Shown piece after piece: positions 1-14,000 of a stretch of DNA of 64,000 bases. Source of the stretch: Penelope pileata (taxonomy: Eukaryota > Chordata > Aves > Galliformes > Cracidae). Every line of letters begins with the position of its first letter. Within the stretch, counting starts at the first letter, position 1. The DNA lies in NCBI GenBank assembly GCA_013396635.1, contig WBMW01000023.1:62001-126000 (forward strand), in the 5' to 3' direction. The notes below the pieces were generated by a model. That model did not search any database. It saw nothing but the letters and a program-made list of their open reading frames with translations, and was not told where the DNA came from. The position numbers and the translations under genes were made by a program.

Positions 1-2246
1 CTGAGCTCAGTAATGAGGTCCAGACACTGCATTTGGGATTTTCCTCTTAAATAAGGGATGGCTTCATTTCACCCTGCTCCAGATATCCAGAAGTTGTGAA
101 ACCGCACTTTGGCTTCCTCTGAGGCACCAGGAAGGGAAAGGAGCCTCCAAAGGGCAAGTCAGTCCATCCCAGGAAGGTGCTGAGGAGCCACTGATGAACA
201 TAAAAATCCTTCACAACATAAATCCTTTGCAGTGCATCCCCTATAACAAAGGAAGCTGAGCCTGTGGTCTGCCAGCATCCTACATCCTTTCCTATGCACC
301 CAGTGCTCCTTTTTAAAATGCAACATTGTCCCAAACAGTGATCTGCATCACACCTCCGAGCAAAACTGGGGACCTATGGTACCAAGAAAAATCCCTGCAA
401 CATAACCCAAAGCCACATGATTGAGTTGTATTAGGTGGAGGGATAAATTTTTTAAACATCTAAACACTTGAAAATGAAAGAAGAGCATTAAGTGGGATTT
501 TTCAAAACTGCTTTAATTGCTTTAATTTCATCTCCAGGATTTTTTTTCCTTCTGAAAATCCTCTTAGGTGCCTATTTGCATCTTTGGGCACATTCTGCAA
601 ATCTAGGCTATATTACATAATTTAGTTTTCTTTCCTATCTCTTTGGGTCAAGAACCACACATTTGCCTAAGGAATTCTCTGTGGCACGGAAATTTGCTAG
701 GATTATAAATACAGCCCGAGCTGGGAACAGGCACTGGAAACTGCCATGAAGACCATGTACAGAAAACAGTGATTCTAGTCACACAAGATACCTGATACAG
801 TTGGCAGAAAGGCAAAGCTAAACAAATGCAGGTTTACATCTTACTATTTAAAGAATAAAATATTCAACTTGAGTTCCATTAACACCTGTCAGGATTTTGG
901 TACATACTCAAATCCACATTTTTAATTTTATTGCTAAATAATCCCAAACTTGGCAGTTGGAAGGTGAAGTAAAATACCCAAGTTAAACATCTGAAGCAAA
1001 TTGTAGCTCTCTGGAAGAGCCCTTCTGCTGTATAAATGAAGGTCATATGTATAAATGATTAGAAGCTTAAGGAAATATGTCTTCTGCTTTTCTAAATTGA
1101 TAACACACACATATTGCATTAATATTCCCACATCAATTATTGGACGTGTTCCCTGCTGTACGAAAAATTGTAAATTTTTAAATAATCCTGTGGAATAATA
1201 TTCTTACACCAGCAGAATTAACTCTTGCCACGCGGAGAGAGAAGAGGATGATGTAACAATCTACATCTCAGACAAGCAGGGTGTCAGCCCCTGGAGGTGA
1301 TGCCACCTGGGCACACCCCAGTTTTGGGGCTTTGGGGAGGCCAGTCCTTGCTCCCCGGTGAGGACGTGCCGGAAGTGATAGGTCCTGGTGGGGACACATC
1401 AGGGGGAAGCAACCCAAATACATAGGGTTTGGCGTTACAGCAGTGGAAGCCAAACTGATGGCAAGCCTAGGAAGGAGCTTTGCTTATTTGTCAATAGCAA
1501 AGCAAACCCAGCAGATGTGGCAGAATTGGTCCCTAATTGCTTTCCCTCCATAAAGGGCAGCTGGTGCCTGGCATTGGGCACAGGGTGAGGTCTCACCCCA
1601 GCAGTGACCCCCAAGTGCCCAGGCTTTTGTGACAGCAGACAGTTGGTGCAGGGTGCACTGCACTGACCACTGAAGTCAGGGGAGGGTCAGGGGAACCACT
1701 GCCGGCAATCGTCAACCACTTGGCTGCCACTAAGTCACACTTGCCAGAAAGAACTTATTCCTAGGGCTCATAAAAATACTTCTGAAACACATTTTTTCCT
1801 CTTAAAAGTGCACCAGATTTCACTAAATGCCCAGCATTTTCCGTAAACATTCCCAGGCTAAAATACACCTGGAGCCATCTGTAGGGTCTTCAGACACACT
1901 GCTATAGTACCTGGCCCAGTGCGTGACCAGGCACCTCCATTCCAGATGGAGATGGTCTTGGCACAGACATGAGAGAGCCCAGCTCCAGCCTCTGCACAGG
2001 AGGATGGCAGCAGGGTTATTCATTCATCACAGCTGGCATTGAGCAAAGCAAGCACAAAAATGCAAACATTTTAATTTTGACTTTATTTTTACGTTATATT
2101 TATTACTTCTGACAGATTCCTTTATTTTCTGCTTTCTATTAGCTGACATAAAGTTAGGCAGTTTATGTCAGAGAGAGAAGTCATTAAAAGGCAGGGGAAA
2201 AAAAACAGGACAATTACTTCTATTGACAAACATTTTGTATTCTTCC

Positions 2247-2265
2247 TTTTTTTTTTTTTTTTTTT
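2247..2265. repeat. poly-T tract (19)
   Basis: Uninterrupted run of 19 T. Confidence 0.95.
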
Positions 2266-2876
2266 ATCAAGCACAAGATTGCAGCCACGGACAAATCAAA
2301 GTGCCAGTTTCTAGTTTTGAAAGACTGTAGCCCCAAATGCCACAGTGGATATAGGTCTGTGCACATCAGGAGACTTAGAGAAAAGCTACCGCCTACCCAC
2401 TGAGCATCCCCTTCCCTGCAGGTTTCCAGTTGAGAGTCCCAGACTGGTCTGATATTTGTCTGTTCTCACAAGAGGGAGCTCCGGCTCTGGAATAACGGTA
2501 TGGAAACGTCCTGCTCTGGCCCTGCTACTCTGGTGCTTCTGAAAATGCCTGTCTCTTGTCCAAGGTTGGGCTTACAGAGCTTTTTTTTTTTTTTTGGCAG
2601 TTAAACATCCATAGATTGGAGGTGAAAGCCTCGTACTCAGGATGGCTTGCAAGGCTGCCTGCACTTGGACTGACAGCCATGCAGCAAGCCTTGAAAAAAA
2701 CCACCGAGATTGAAAGCAAAGCTGTGAGCAGCTAGTGCTGGTTTCAGTGGGAGATATTTGGTAGTTACAGTATTTTTGACCCTTTGGCGCATGGAAGTTT
2801 GTTCCACACCTTCACTACATTGCTGTTCAGGGACAGTTTGCTACCTCCAGCCAACACGTTTATATGGGCAGATCTG

Positions 2877-2937
2877 TGTGTATATATAAATATATATATC
2901 TTTGTGTATATATACACACATACACCTATATATTATC
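2877..2937. repeat. TA/TG-rich microsatellite
   Basis: Imperfect alternating purine-pyrimidine tract of GTGTATATATA, ATATATATAT and TATATACACACATACAC. Confidence 0.85.
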
Positions 2938-5038
2938 CTATAGACACAGCTTTACACTTCATATTATTGATTTTCCTCCCCACTTCTACTCATGCCCACT
3001 GCAGGACCAGACTACTTTTCCTACATGATTTTTCACTCTGATCTGGTGTTACCAGAAGATTGCATTAGCACACCTCTGATTTGTGTGCTGATCTCACTAT
3101 TAACAACATTAAGAAAAATGTACTTCCAAAGGGATTCCTATGAGTAACACCCCACCCATTGAAGTATTCTTCCAGAACAACCCAGGAGGCCCCACACAGC
3201 CACCACATAGCTTGGAGGCTAGAAAATAAGTTATGGCAACAGCCAAAGGCAGAGAGTTTATGTCAGAAACACTTCAGCACCCAGAGAACCGTGTTCGTCT
3301 GAAATCCGAGATTGAGACTGTGTGTCCTTGAGCTCCCTCTGCTGCCCCCGTGGTTATTTACATACACATGAACACAAAGCACTCTGGATCACAGCAATGC
3401 CTGTAGTATCTGCAATAACCCAGAGAGGTGTCTGCAGGGAGACACCAGGGCTCCTCTGGAGAGGGAGCAGAGGGATTTGCCGCAGGCTCCAATTTGCCAT
3501 GGAAATGGACCCGGGAGGATCCCACATGCAGTCCAGGCCAGGGTGAGTGCCTGCCATGCACTCCGAGAGCGGGCAGCTCTGAGCAGTGGTCACAGCTGTG
3601 CAGCCCCAGCTCCTGCAGAGTGCTCCGGATCAGGCCCCAACAGCTGGGCATCCCACAGGGACTGCCAGGCAAAGAGGGACATTGGTTGCAGAGGAACATC
3701 AGTTCCTTCTGATTTACTCTAAACATCAAATAGTTTTCAAACATACATATATACTGAAATAAAAAAATCAAAGATTTTCTGTGACCAGCAACCAAAAGAA
3801 TTTTGTATTTGTCTAAGCCCAAGGTTAGGAAAGCATAAAGGCTGCACTGGGATGCAGCTCTGCTGGGCTGGCTGGCATGGCAATTGCAACAGCCACTTTT
3901 CAGTCATGTGTTCTATCTATTGCAAATTGAATCATGTTGGAGTAATTAAATGCAGCACGTATCTGTGACATAGTGTGAACAAAAATATAAAAAAGATTAA
4001 AAGATGACTGTGGAAAGCTAGCGTGCTCCTCATATAATTAAAACAAGTTGTTCAAAGGCTGCTGCTTGCCTGCTGGCACAGAGGCTCCAGGCAGGTGTAC
4101 AGACTGCAGGCAGCAGCCCTGCTCTGGGATGGCTCTGCCAGAGCCAGGAAGGGCCACCAGGATTTGTGTGGGGTGAGATTCAGGTCCTGAGCACCTCCTC
4201 TCTGCCTTGCCTTCCTTTGCAGAACCCCCAGGAAGTTTGCTGTCTCCGCCTGACTCAGTTTCCCTACATGTTAAACAGATCATCATGCTCTCTCCCAATT
4301 GTAGAAAATGCTTTTGTATCAGTGGATTAACGGTCTAAAATTATCTCACTGCCTTCCTATTCAGCTCAGCCTTGTTTAATTAAAACTGTGATTAACTGTG
4401 AGAAGGAATGCAAAGTTAGTGTTTGCTAAAGGCTTCTTCCAGGCAATGATAAAAGTGTCTTTAAAAATATCTGTTTTGCTCACAGTCTATTGCAAACACC
4501 ATACTTAATTCAACATGGTTTTTGAAGTACTATTAGCAACACAAAATCTTCAGCCATGCAATGGATTCCCTCTAATCCTACTTTATTGTTTCTAAATATC
4601 ATATGCTATTTCTATGAAACATTTATTATACAATAAATGCAGAATACTTCATTGCAGCAGTATCTCTGAATTGACACTTACATTACACAGTATCAAATAC
4701 TGATCAATATAAATAAGTTCTTCCATATGATGTCAGAAAAATATTGGCTGAAAGGAACTTTCAAAATAATTTTTGTTTTTTTCCCCATAAAACTAATACC
4801 CTACTTCCTTTCTCAGTTCCATATTAAACATACAGCAGATTCCAATAGTTACAACTTAAACATTTTAAACACTCTGAAACACTCCAAAAGACAGAATTCT
4901 TCATTTCTCTAAACTTAAGACTATAAAAACCACATGTCAAAATCTAAATAAAAACTGACAAATGTTGAACACTTTGCCAAAGTGTTTCTTATGGTTATAT
5001 AAAAATCAAAGTATATAAAAAGAGTAAAGCTCCGTCTG

Positions 5039-5061
5039 AAAAAAAAAAAAAAAAAAAAAAA
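5039..5061. repeat. poly-A tract (23)
   Basis: Uninterrupted run of 23 A. It has no recognisable retroelement body upstream. Confidence 0.95.
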
Positions 5062-8000
5062 GGCAGAAGTTCTGCAGTTCTGAGTTACTTTTTTTCCCCT
5101 CCAATTTGAGTTTTAGGGAAAAGTTAAGCTGGTTGATTGCATGTGATGAAGCAGCTACCTGAATTAAAATCAGCTCTCAGCTGAAGTTCCAGTGTACCCC
5201 CAATGAAGAGATCTCTGTTCGTACTCCCAGCACTTTGTGGTGATGCCCAGGCCACCTTTTAGAACTCAATCAGTAATCTGTGCTGGCCATCCCCAGTACC
5301 ACCTGCACACAGCACTCACTGACTCCTGGAAACTGCCCTTGCAGCCCCCAGCCCCGACAGATCTGCAACATGGCCACATGAACTACATCTTTGTTTACTT
5401 ACTGATGCAATGAAAATCAAAAGAAAACTGACAAGTTCAGGCTTATGCTGGAAAATTCATGATTTTTGTCTATGGCTGAAGGTGCTTTGAGCATTGAGTA
5501 TTTGAGTCCTTAAACATAGATTACACTGGTGGAAAAAACTGCTTCTCAGGAGCTACCTTGCCACCTTTCTGGACTTTATAAGTGATAAAGCCTTTTGTGT
5601 CAGGTCTCCACTCCTTGCTTTTCCAGAGATGGAAATTTATATACAGGCAATATCAACAGAAAAAGCTGGTGGAGTTCAAGTGCTTCCTGAAACACAACTA
5701 TCACCTCTGCCATTAAAGCCACTAACGTTCATTTATTCCAAGATCCTGAAACATGCAGGGATGTGATGGATCTGCATCAGCCAGTCATTTGCTTCTGCTG
5801 CTTAATCTCTCCACACTAATGTGCAGTTTCCCATCTTGTAAGCTAGCTCTGACTTGACTGAAACGAGTAACAGGAGGCAGCGCCAAGCATTTCCCTTCTA
5901 ACCACCATCCTGTGACAGCAGCAGTCAACATTGGTACTGGAATTCAGTATTAAGGCAAGAATGGAAAAAACTCTTGTCAGAGAACAAATTGGCTTAACTG
6001 AAGAAATGTCCTCGATCCATTCACTGCTCTAAAACAAAACAACTTCTTCCTCTGATCCTCTGCACGCCCAGTCCTCCCATTAAACCTTGGTTTAAAATCA
6101 GCCCAAGCAGGACACAGAAGTTTAGCTGCTGCTGTTTTTCCCTTGACATGCTCAAAGTAGTTCATTTTGCAGAGTGTGGTGGAGCAGAGATTAGAAAAAA
6201 CACAGGGGCTAATTATTTTTAGCGAGGGAAGTAATTAAGACTGAGTGTACCTAACTGCACATGTGCACTTCTATATTTATTTTCTTTTTTGTAACATCTA
6301 AAAGTTATGCCTGGCACATGTATCTTAAAATTAAATGCCACATTACTTCTCCAGAAGAAGCCATAATGGTCTTTTGTAAATAACTTTATCTACTGTTCAG
6401 CATTTTACTAGTCTTGCTATGTTATACTATAGCATTTATTGTTTTACAAGTGTTAGTGTTCTCTGGTGGGAAATGCTGTAAAAACAAAGAAACTTAAATA
6501 ATTTTTTCATCTCCTGAATTTATAACAAACATGGGACTCAACAGACAGTTACTCAAGCTGTAAGCCATTTGGTTTCTGTCAGGGGAAATTCCGGCTAATC
6601 GGGACAGCCTGCTGTTCTACACTGGCTAAACTAAGGAAAACATATCCAAAGTTAAACCTCTTTTGCTCTATATATGGGATTTTACAGCTAATGCAGTTTA
6701 GCAGATTGCCCAGCGTTCCCCCAGACCTCCCAGCTGATCCGTTGGGAATTGTGTCCCAGGAGAACAAGGCTGACAAGCCTGGACAAAAGCGTCTCTTAGC
6801 TTCAGGGGGTTGCTCCAAAAGCCCTTGCAAACTGTGTTTGAAGAAGCCTGTCCTGCTTTGCCCAAGGTGTTGGTGGTTTAAGCTCCAGATCAGTAGAAAA
6901 TGTAAATCTTTTAAGAGTCAACAGATCTTGGACTCTAAAAAATGCCATTTTGTAGGAGAGTGGGGTTTCTTATTACTTTTAAGGTTCATCTGCCAAAGGA
7001 GCATCACAGAAAACAGACCAAAAAGCTCAGAGCCCATCTCTGCCAGAGTACAGCAAAGGTACCTGGAGATACCTGGACACTGTACTTGGGAGACACATTA
7101 ACAACAAGCAAAACATTCTTATTTTTAGAAGATTTTTTTCACCACTGGATATTGTCATGAGTACCATCTGCCTCTCAGGGACAAGGAATGGGAGAGCAGG
7201 GGCTGGACGGGGGCTTGCCCCAGACCCAGGACTCGGCATGCCGGAATGGGCATACGGGGGACAGGGGCCCAGATCAAGCACCTGAGGCACAGCCCCGGGA
7301 GTCATTTTTAATCTGGTACTTTGGAAAAGTTTAACTTCTAGTCACTATGCTGCCACAGGGGACTACAGCTCCCCCACAACAGTGCATGTTTGCCAACACT
7401 TCATCAACTTCCTTTCTGAAATAGAAACCGTCATTTTTATATCATTTCTCCCAGTATTGTTAATGGATTACAAACACTGATGGGGTATCTGACAGGCTAT
7501 GGTGCTCATTACTAAAGAGTTCAGATCTGATTTTCAACTGCCTCCTTATGTTTATTTAATTAAATTTATGGCTGATTTCAGGGTAATAATTCTTAAATCT
7601 TATTTTCCAGTTCACTTTTAGATATTTTGTTAATGGAAAACACTTGACATTTGTGGTATGCACTACAGCCTTTCATTATCCTGTACAATGTACTACATTT
7701 ACTCAACGTTCACCGTGCTTAATGCTCGAGTGGCTCCTACCTGAGCCAGAAGCATCACTTGTATGGCCAAATGCTCTTCATGTGAATAAACCTCCTCCTC
7801 TACAGCAGTGGATTTGTGTGGGTTGAAATGAAAAATGGGTAATACTTGCAGAGATTATTAATAAAAACAGCAATAATTATTAATATAATATTTTAAAAAT
7901 AAAAAAACAACTCTGCAGTACTTTCCCAGTGGCCCTGAGAGGAATTCTGGTAGTCCCTGATGTCATGAACAGGAGCTACGGGTCACCAGTTCTGGGAACA

Positions 8001-11000
8001 TTGAGCAATCCCTCCTGTGCCGGCTGGGGATGGAACCTGGTCTGCAAGGCCTCCAGAATTGCATGGCTGCATGCCCTTCTGATAATCCACTTTTCTCACT
8101 CACTAGAAGTTCAGTAAGGAAAATACATAGTAGATCATTAAAATACTGCATGGGAATAGCAGTAGTATCTGTATGATGATTTAAACACCTGTGATATTAG
8201 ACAGTTCAAATAATTGTTTTTAACTGTTTATTTCTCTGGATGCATACATATACTCTCTAGGACCACGTTACCCTATCGCTTTGTGTTATTTAGTCATAAA
8301 CACTGACTTAAAAATAACATTTAAAGTTTGTAACACTATTTAATTAAAACAGCACGATCTGCAAAACATATAACCATAATGAAACCCATCAGTCACAACA
8401 GCCTATTCCTTTCAGACTCCACCTCCTCTTTGCAAATAATAGCTTCGTATAAATAGAAAAAACAGCATCTCACATACCTCACTGCAGCAGTACTTACCCT
8501 TGAGCACATTAAGTTTTGCTTCTTGCAGAGCTTCGTGCTAATGAGAAGCATGGAGTAATTACCTCCCAAATTAGTAGCACCTGTCAGCAACCAAAAAAAA
8601 TCAGTAATCCTCTTGTTCAGCCTGGTTCATCTCCAAACGTGCACCAAAACATCATCTAAGGCAAATTCTGAATGGTCACCTCCTGGCAAGAGACAACAAT
8701 GGCATTGAGGGGGGTCCCTAGAGAGTTAATGCGAGAGGTAATTAATATAAGAGAGACTGGAAAAAAGGATTACAGAGGCCAAGACAGTATAACCAGAAAC
8801 CGATAAGTGGAAATTTATGGTGTCTAGCTAGTAGCTTTCTTTATGAATGTATTATTAGACAACATTTAAATACAACTTAGTGATAGCTGTATATCAGAAA
8901 CTGTCCTAAAAGCAATTGTTTCACATTTAGCAAGTTAGTATTAATCTAAGAAAGCCAAAATGATCACATATGAAGGTCTGCAGAAATGTTATGGAAATAT
9001 AAATAAAATTGCAGAAGATATTTTGTGGCTGTGATAATTTCTCCTCACTGAAGGGTCTCTGAAATAGTTAAAAACAGTATGGCAATTTAGAAATACTGGT
9101 GGCAGACTGTGCTCCTTCAAATAGAAAACAAAAGCAACAACTTGAAAAAGGTGGGAGATGCATTCAATAAAATCCAGAAGTTAATTTTGCTCGTTTTCAC
9201 GCTGGCTTCTCCAACTAGCTTAGCAATAATCACTAGATTAAGTGAAGCCTTACAAGTGCTAAAACTGGAAGGCATGGAAACCAAAAAGCTAGGGAAGACA
9301 GTTTATGTCCTCCAGGCAGAGCTGCATTCTGGCAGATTAAATTGGAGTGAAAACATCTTGTCAATTAATTAGTGCCTTTATTATTTTAGCTGACGTTATG
9401 CTGCCCAGTGACCTTTTGTTGAACATTACGTACTGAATAATGCTATAAATACCTCTAGAAGTTTTACTTAACAAGATTAAAGCTGAATAACACAATGTGT
9501 GATTGACTCTGCAGGCTGGGACTCAGCATCCTAAAGTTACTCACGAGGCAGTTTCCAGTTACATACAGACGTCATCAACACCTTTGCAGAACAGTCAGCA
9601 AATGATACTATCAGCAGTATTTAATACGGCCACAGTCTTTGCCCCTAGCAGCAAGTTTTTTCTATCAATGAGAAGTTATGCAACTGCAGATGCAATTGGC
9701 AGCAGCACAGACTAGATGCATAGGGAGGGGGGTCCTGGGGGCTCACCCTGCAAATTGTTCCCAAATGCTCCTTGGACTGTGAACAAGTGGAAAAAAGCTT
9801 ACAATGAACCTACTGCTTCGTAGGTTGTGGAGTGAGGCCCTGGTGGTCATCAGTTTTTCTAAGGGCATAAACAGAAGTGAAGCCTCTCCCTGAAAAACTG
9901 ATGGGCAGATTCAGAGGGCTGGCAGGAGTGGGAGATGCTCCCAGAGAGGAGCTGCTCTTCGCAGGCAGAGACAAGAGGCTGAGGAAGATCAGAGCAACCC
10001 ACCCTGCTGCAGAAAGGCGAGTGGTAAAGAAAACTGGAGCAACTGGATGGAGCCAGAGAAGTGAAATCGGAAGATCTGAGTGAGAAAAATGTACAAAATC
10101 TGAAGGCAACAGAATTGACCCCAAGCCATATTGTGCAGTACTGCAAGGACAAGAGTCAGCCTAACATCCAGAAAGATACTGCTACACAATGGGCATCTGA
10201 AGAGTCATCCCAAATGACTGATCCCTGCTTCATGACAGAAGCCAGTCTGTAACAGAAGGCTGTGATCTAAGATTTTTTTCTTTTTAAGTTTCTTTAGTTA
10301 CAAGCCAAGCTTTCTTATGTTTGTTTAATACATGCACAAAACACAGCCAACACCACAACCCTCCAGGAAAAAAAAAGACAGGTTCTGCAGGGGATTTTTC
10401 AGAATACGACACTCTCCCTCTGTTAGTGTTGAACTAATTCCCAGTTTGGTGCTGGGGAAATTGAGCTGCTGGAAAGACAAACTTTCATATAAAAAATACA
10501 ACTAAAATCTTGACCATTTATTATTCAGAGATTACTTCACAATACTTTAAAAGAAAGAAAGAAGAATTTTAATCCTACAGCCTTGGCCAACTAGCATTCT
10601 TCCTCACCAAAAGCTTCAATAAAAGTGATTTCTCATCAGCTCTTGGATGTGTCAGGAGGGGGGAGCAGCCAGCCACACTGGCAGTGACGCTCCCCTCCCC
10701 ACGGCAGGTGGCAATTTGCCCCAGGCTCAGCAGTTTTGTGCCATCAAAGTGAAATGAATCAGCTGCTTTAGTGAACTGGATATACCAGGCTTAAGGCTGC
10801 ACAGACACCAGCAGCTTCAGCACAATCACCAGGTGATGACAATGCTGATAACAAGCAGAGAATAGAAAAAGGATAAAAGAAAAAGAAATGTATCTGGAAG
10901 CCAAAGAAAAACCTCTCAGTAATGGAGGTTCCTCACTGGCATCCCAGCTCTCTCTGCGATAAGCAATTCAGAAGTAATGCTGGCACCTGGACAAGGGAAA

Positions 11001-14000
11001 AGTGGACAAAAACAAAAGCACCCCTCTATCCTAAATCACCTGGGAGCATCGATAAGCTCGGGGAAAAGGTGGAGATAAAGCTACCTCAAAGAAGAAAAAA
11101 CCAAAGCAGTCAATACAAAATAGAAGGAAGCACAGCATTAATTCTCTGACTAAGGCTGGCGACAGATAACAGTGTCAAAACTACCAAAAGGAGCAAATGA
11201 AATATTTTTCATTAAAAAGAATAAACCAATGAATGACACCAAGGATGCCTTACCTCTTTCTTCCCAAAGAAAACTGTCCACAAAACTACATACAGAACAA
11301 AATCCAGGCTGACAATGAGCTATGTTGCCTCTCAGCATCCCAACCTGAGATGATATCTTAGGGCACTAAGTGCTGCTTGAGACTCCCCTCCTGCTGCTTT
11401 GGGATAGCCACGTCCATTTAGGAAGTTCCTTGTTTCAGCACAGCCCTGGTATTGCTGTGGACCCCACTCTAGGGCCCAAGGCTCATCCCAGCCTGCACCT
11501 CCTTATTGCTGATGTCTGGGTGGAACTCGAGCTATGGACCACTTTATCTTTCTCCCAGAATTTCCCAAGTGCAGAGCACGACCAGCTGAAAGGGGTTTGA
11601 TTGTCCTGGCAAAGAGCTGGGCAAATGAGTACTAGGTGCATAAAGACTGGGCTATCCATACTGAAAGTCAGAAACACTAAGAAACTTCAGCAGCTGCAGT
11701 AAACTCAGCATCTGATCCCAAGTTCTTTCAGTGTGTGGGTACAGTTCTTACACAAGCAGATAATCACGTGCAAACATTAAGCTGTGAAGGGTCTCACTAC
11801 TTGCCAGGTCTTGCCACTATGCAAAAGCTTGCGCTACAGAACATTTAATTACAGTGTTTTGACTAGAACCAGCTTTTTCTTTTTGGCCAAGCAAAAAAAA
11901 ATAACATAGTAATTGAAAAAAAGTAATGAAAACTCAGTAAAAATTCCTTAAACCAAAAGTCCGCCTTCAGTCTTGATTTCAAAGAGCACATGTCAAGGAA
12001 GACTCCTGCTCGCTATCATTTAGCAGGTTGTTAAAAAGTTTCAAAAATGAAATAAAATTTAATGAGAGTTCAGTGGTTTTTTTTCTTTTGTCTAAATTTG
12101 TACCTATCTTTTCTAATCAGAGCAGATATGAAAGTTTAGACCATAGGCAGAATAGTAACTTACAGCATTTCAGCCTGTGGCTTATGAAATGGTTTTGTGC
12201 AAAGGGACCTGTTGGCTTCAGTGGAACAATTTGCACAGCAAATATGTGCAGGTGGCAGAATTTAGGCCCAAATATTGATTCCACTTACAGGTAGTTGCTT
12301 TGCAGAAAAATCTTCCTAGGAACTGTGACTGATATTTCAGTATGCCAGACTCGTCACACTGAAAGGCTGTGAAGAAAGCTTTCTTTCATGGCCTTAAAAG
12401 GTGCTGAAAAGATGACAGTAATTTAAACCATCATCACAAAACATACCCGGCATTATGCAGATAATCATGTGAATTTACTTTTGCTGTCAAAAGCTTGTTT
12501 TTAAAATAAGCCTTGACTTAGGATAGCAAGTAAAATAACATTTTAGAACACTTTTCATAAAATGCAGTAATCAGAGTCCTAGTTCTTGTATGCAATCAAA
12601 GTACTTAAAAACATTAATTTCATCTAGTGTTTCCTTCTTGTTATGGGAATTTATAGGATATTACATAGGAGAAACACAGTAATCAGGCTCACTATGGAAT
12701 ATAATGGGCTTTTAGATCCTCTAATGAGTTGTGTAAGAACAGCATATTAAGAAAAGCCACGCATGTCATACATCTCTCCCTCATTGTAAAACATTGTTTT
12801 TAGATTTTACTGCAGCCAAAACAATTTATCTTTTTAATTAAAAAGAAAAAGAAGTATCTAATTTCACTAAGCTTATTCAGGGAGAACATGTTCTGAGCTC
12901 CTGAAATATTGCTACACCAGCGAACTAAACAGGGCAGGAGGGCAGGGATAGGAAGGCACAGGCTTTCTGCTGAGGCAACCCTGGCGCTCACTGATGCCAG
13001 CCAATGCTTTCTCACGAATGTGAGAGAGCTGAAACGCCTGAGAATGGGGAAACAGAGTGAGAGCACTGGCTCCCTAACACTGGGGCAAGCCAAGGTTTTA
13101 AGACAGCTTAAGGTTTGAAGAGCAAAAGGTGGCATAAGCTAAGGAGCTTCACTGAGCCCAACTAAGTCACTGAGCCCCTCTGCCTGCGGATGTCAGGGCT
13201 GCCAAGTAATATAGGTCATTAGAAGACACCCAGCTGGAATGGTCTGGAACCTTGTACAAACTCATGTGCAGAGCTCGTCAACAGGAGAAATTCAGGTGTG
13301 CTGTCACTTGGGTCCAGCCCCAATCTCTGGGCACATCCATTTGTTGGTGCTCGCACAAGTTCTGTTTCCTTGAAGGCAGTGGGTTTTGCTGGGATTGGCT
13401 CTCATGTCACAAAGCTTCAAAAATAGATTTTAAAAATATAAAATGCCACCTTTTCCTGGAAAGTAAACACCATACACCTAATGAGTGTCCTGAGGAACAT
13501 GCTGTACCCTCAGCCCACAGCCTGCGCCTGCCATGGCCTCCCAGCACTGAGCATCACTGCAGCTGCAGAGCTGACCTCAGCTTTTATGCGTTACCTACAG
13601 TGTAAAACAAGGGTTCTCAGCAGCTGTGCTCCTGCACCGCAGCAGAACTGCTCTAGATTTATGTAATGAAACCACTTCAAGTGTGAAACTGCTTTGCCTT
13701 ATTATACTTCATGCTAAAAGTTTCTCAACTGTTTAGGACATAGGGCAGAAAAGTGGCATAAAATAAATATCCAGAATGTGTTTAGGGCTGTAAGACTTCA
13801 CTTTTTGCAGCAAATAAAGAATAATTTTAGGTTTGGGCTTTGAGCCTACTCTTGGAAAATATGAACTTCTGCTCATTTTGTTGTGATTTATTTTTCTTTA
13901 ACGTGATGAATACAACAGGTCAGAGTTTGAAAATGGCATTTACTTGGAATTGTATGGGTATTTCAGTCAGACAGCTGCAGTGAACAGCTTTTTCTAGCAG

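Noticed and set aside
3358..3822. 154-codon minus-strand open frame
   Set aside because: It lies in a GC-richer patch where long chance frames overlap on both strands; no motif or splice context.
5025..5061. Alu-like ending (CTCCGTCTG followed by poly-A)
   Set aside because: No Alu or 7SL body upstream, and Alu is primate-specific; the resemblance is accidental.
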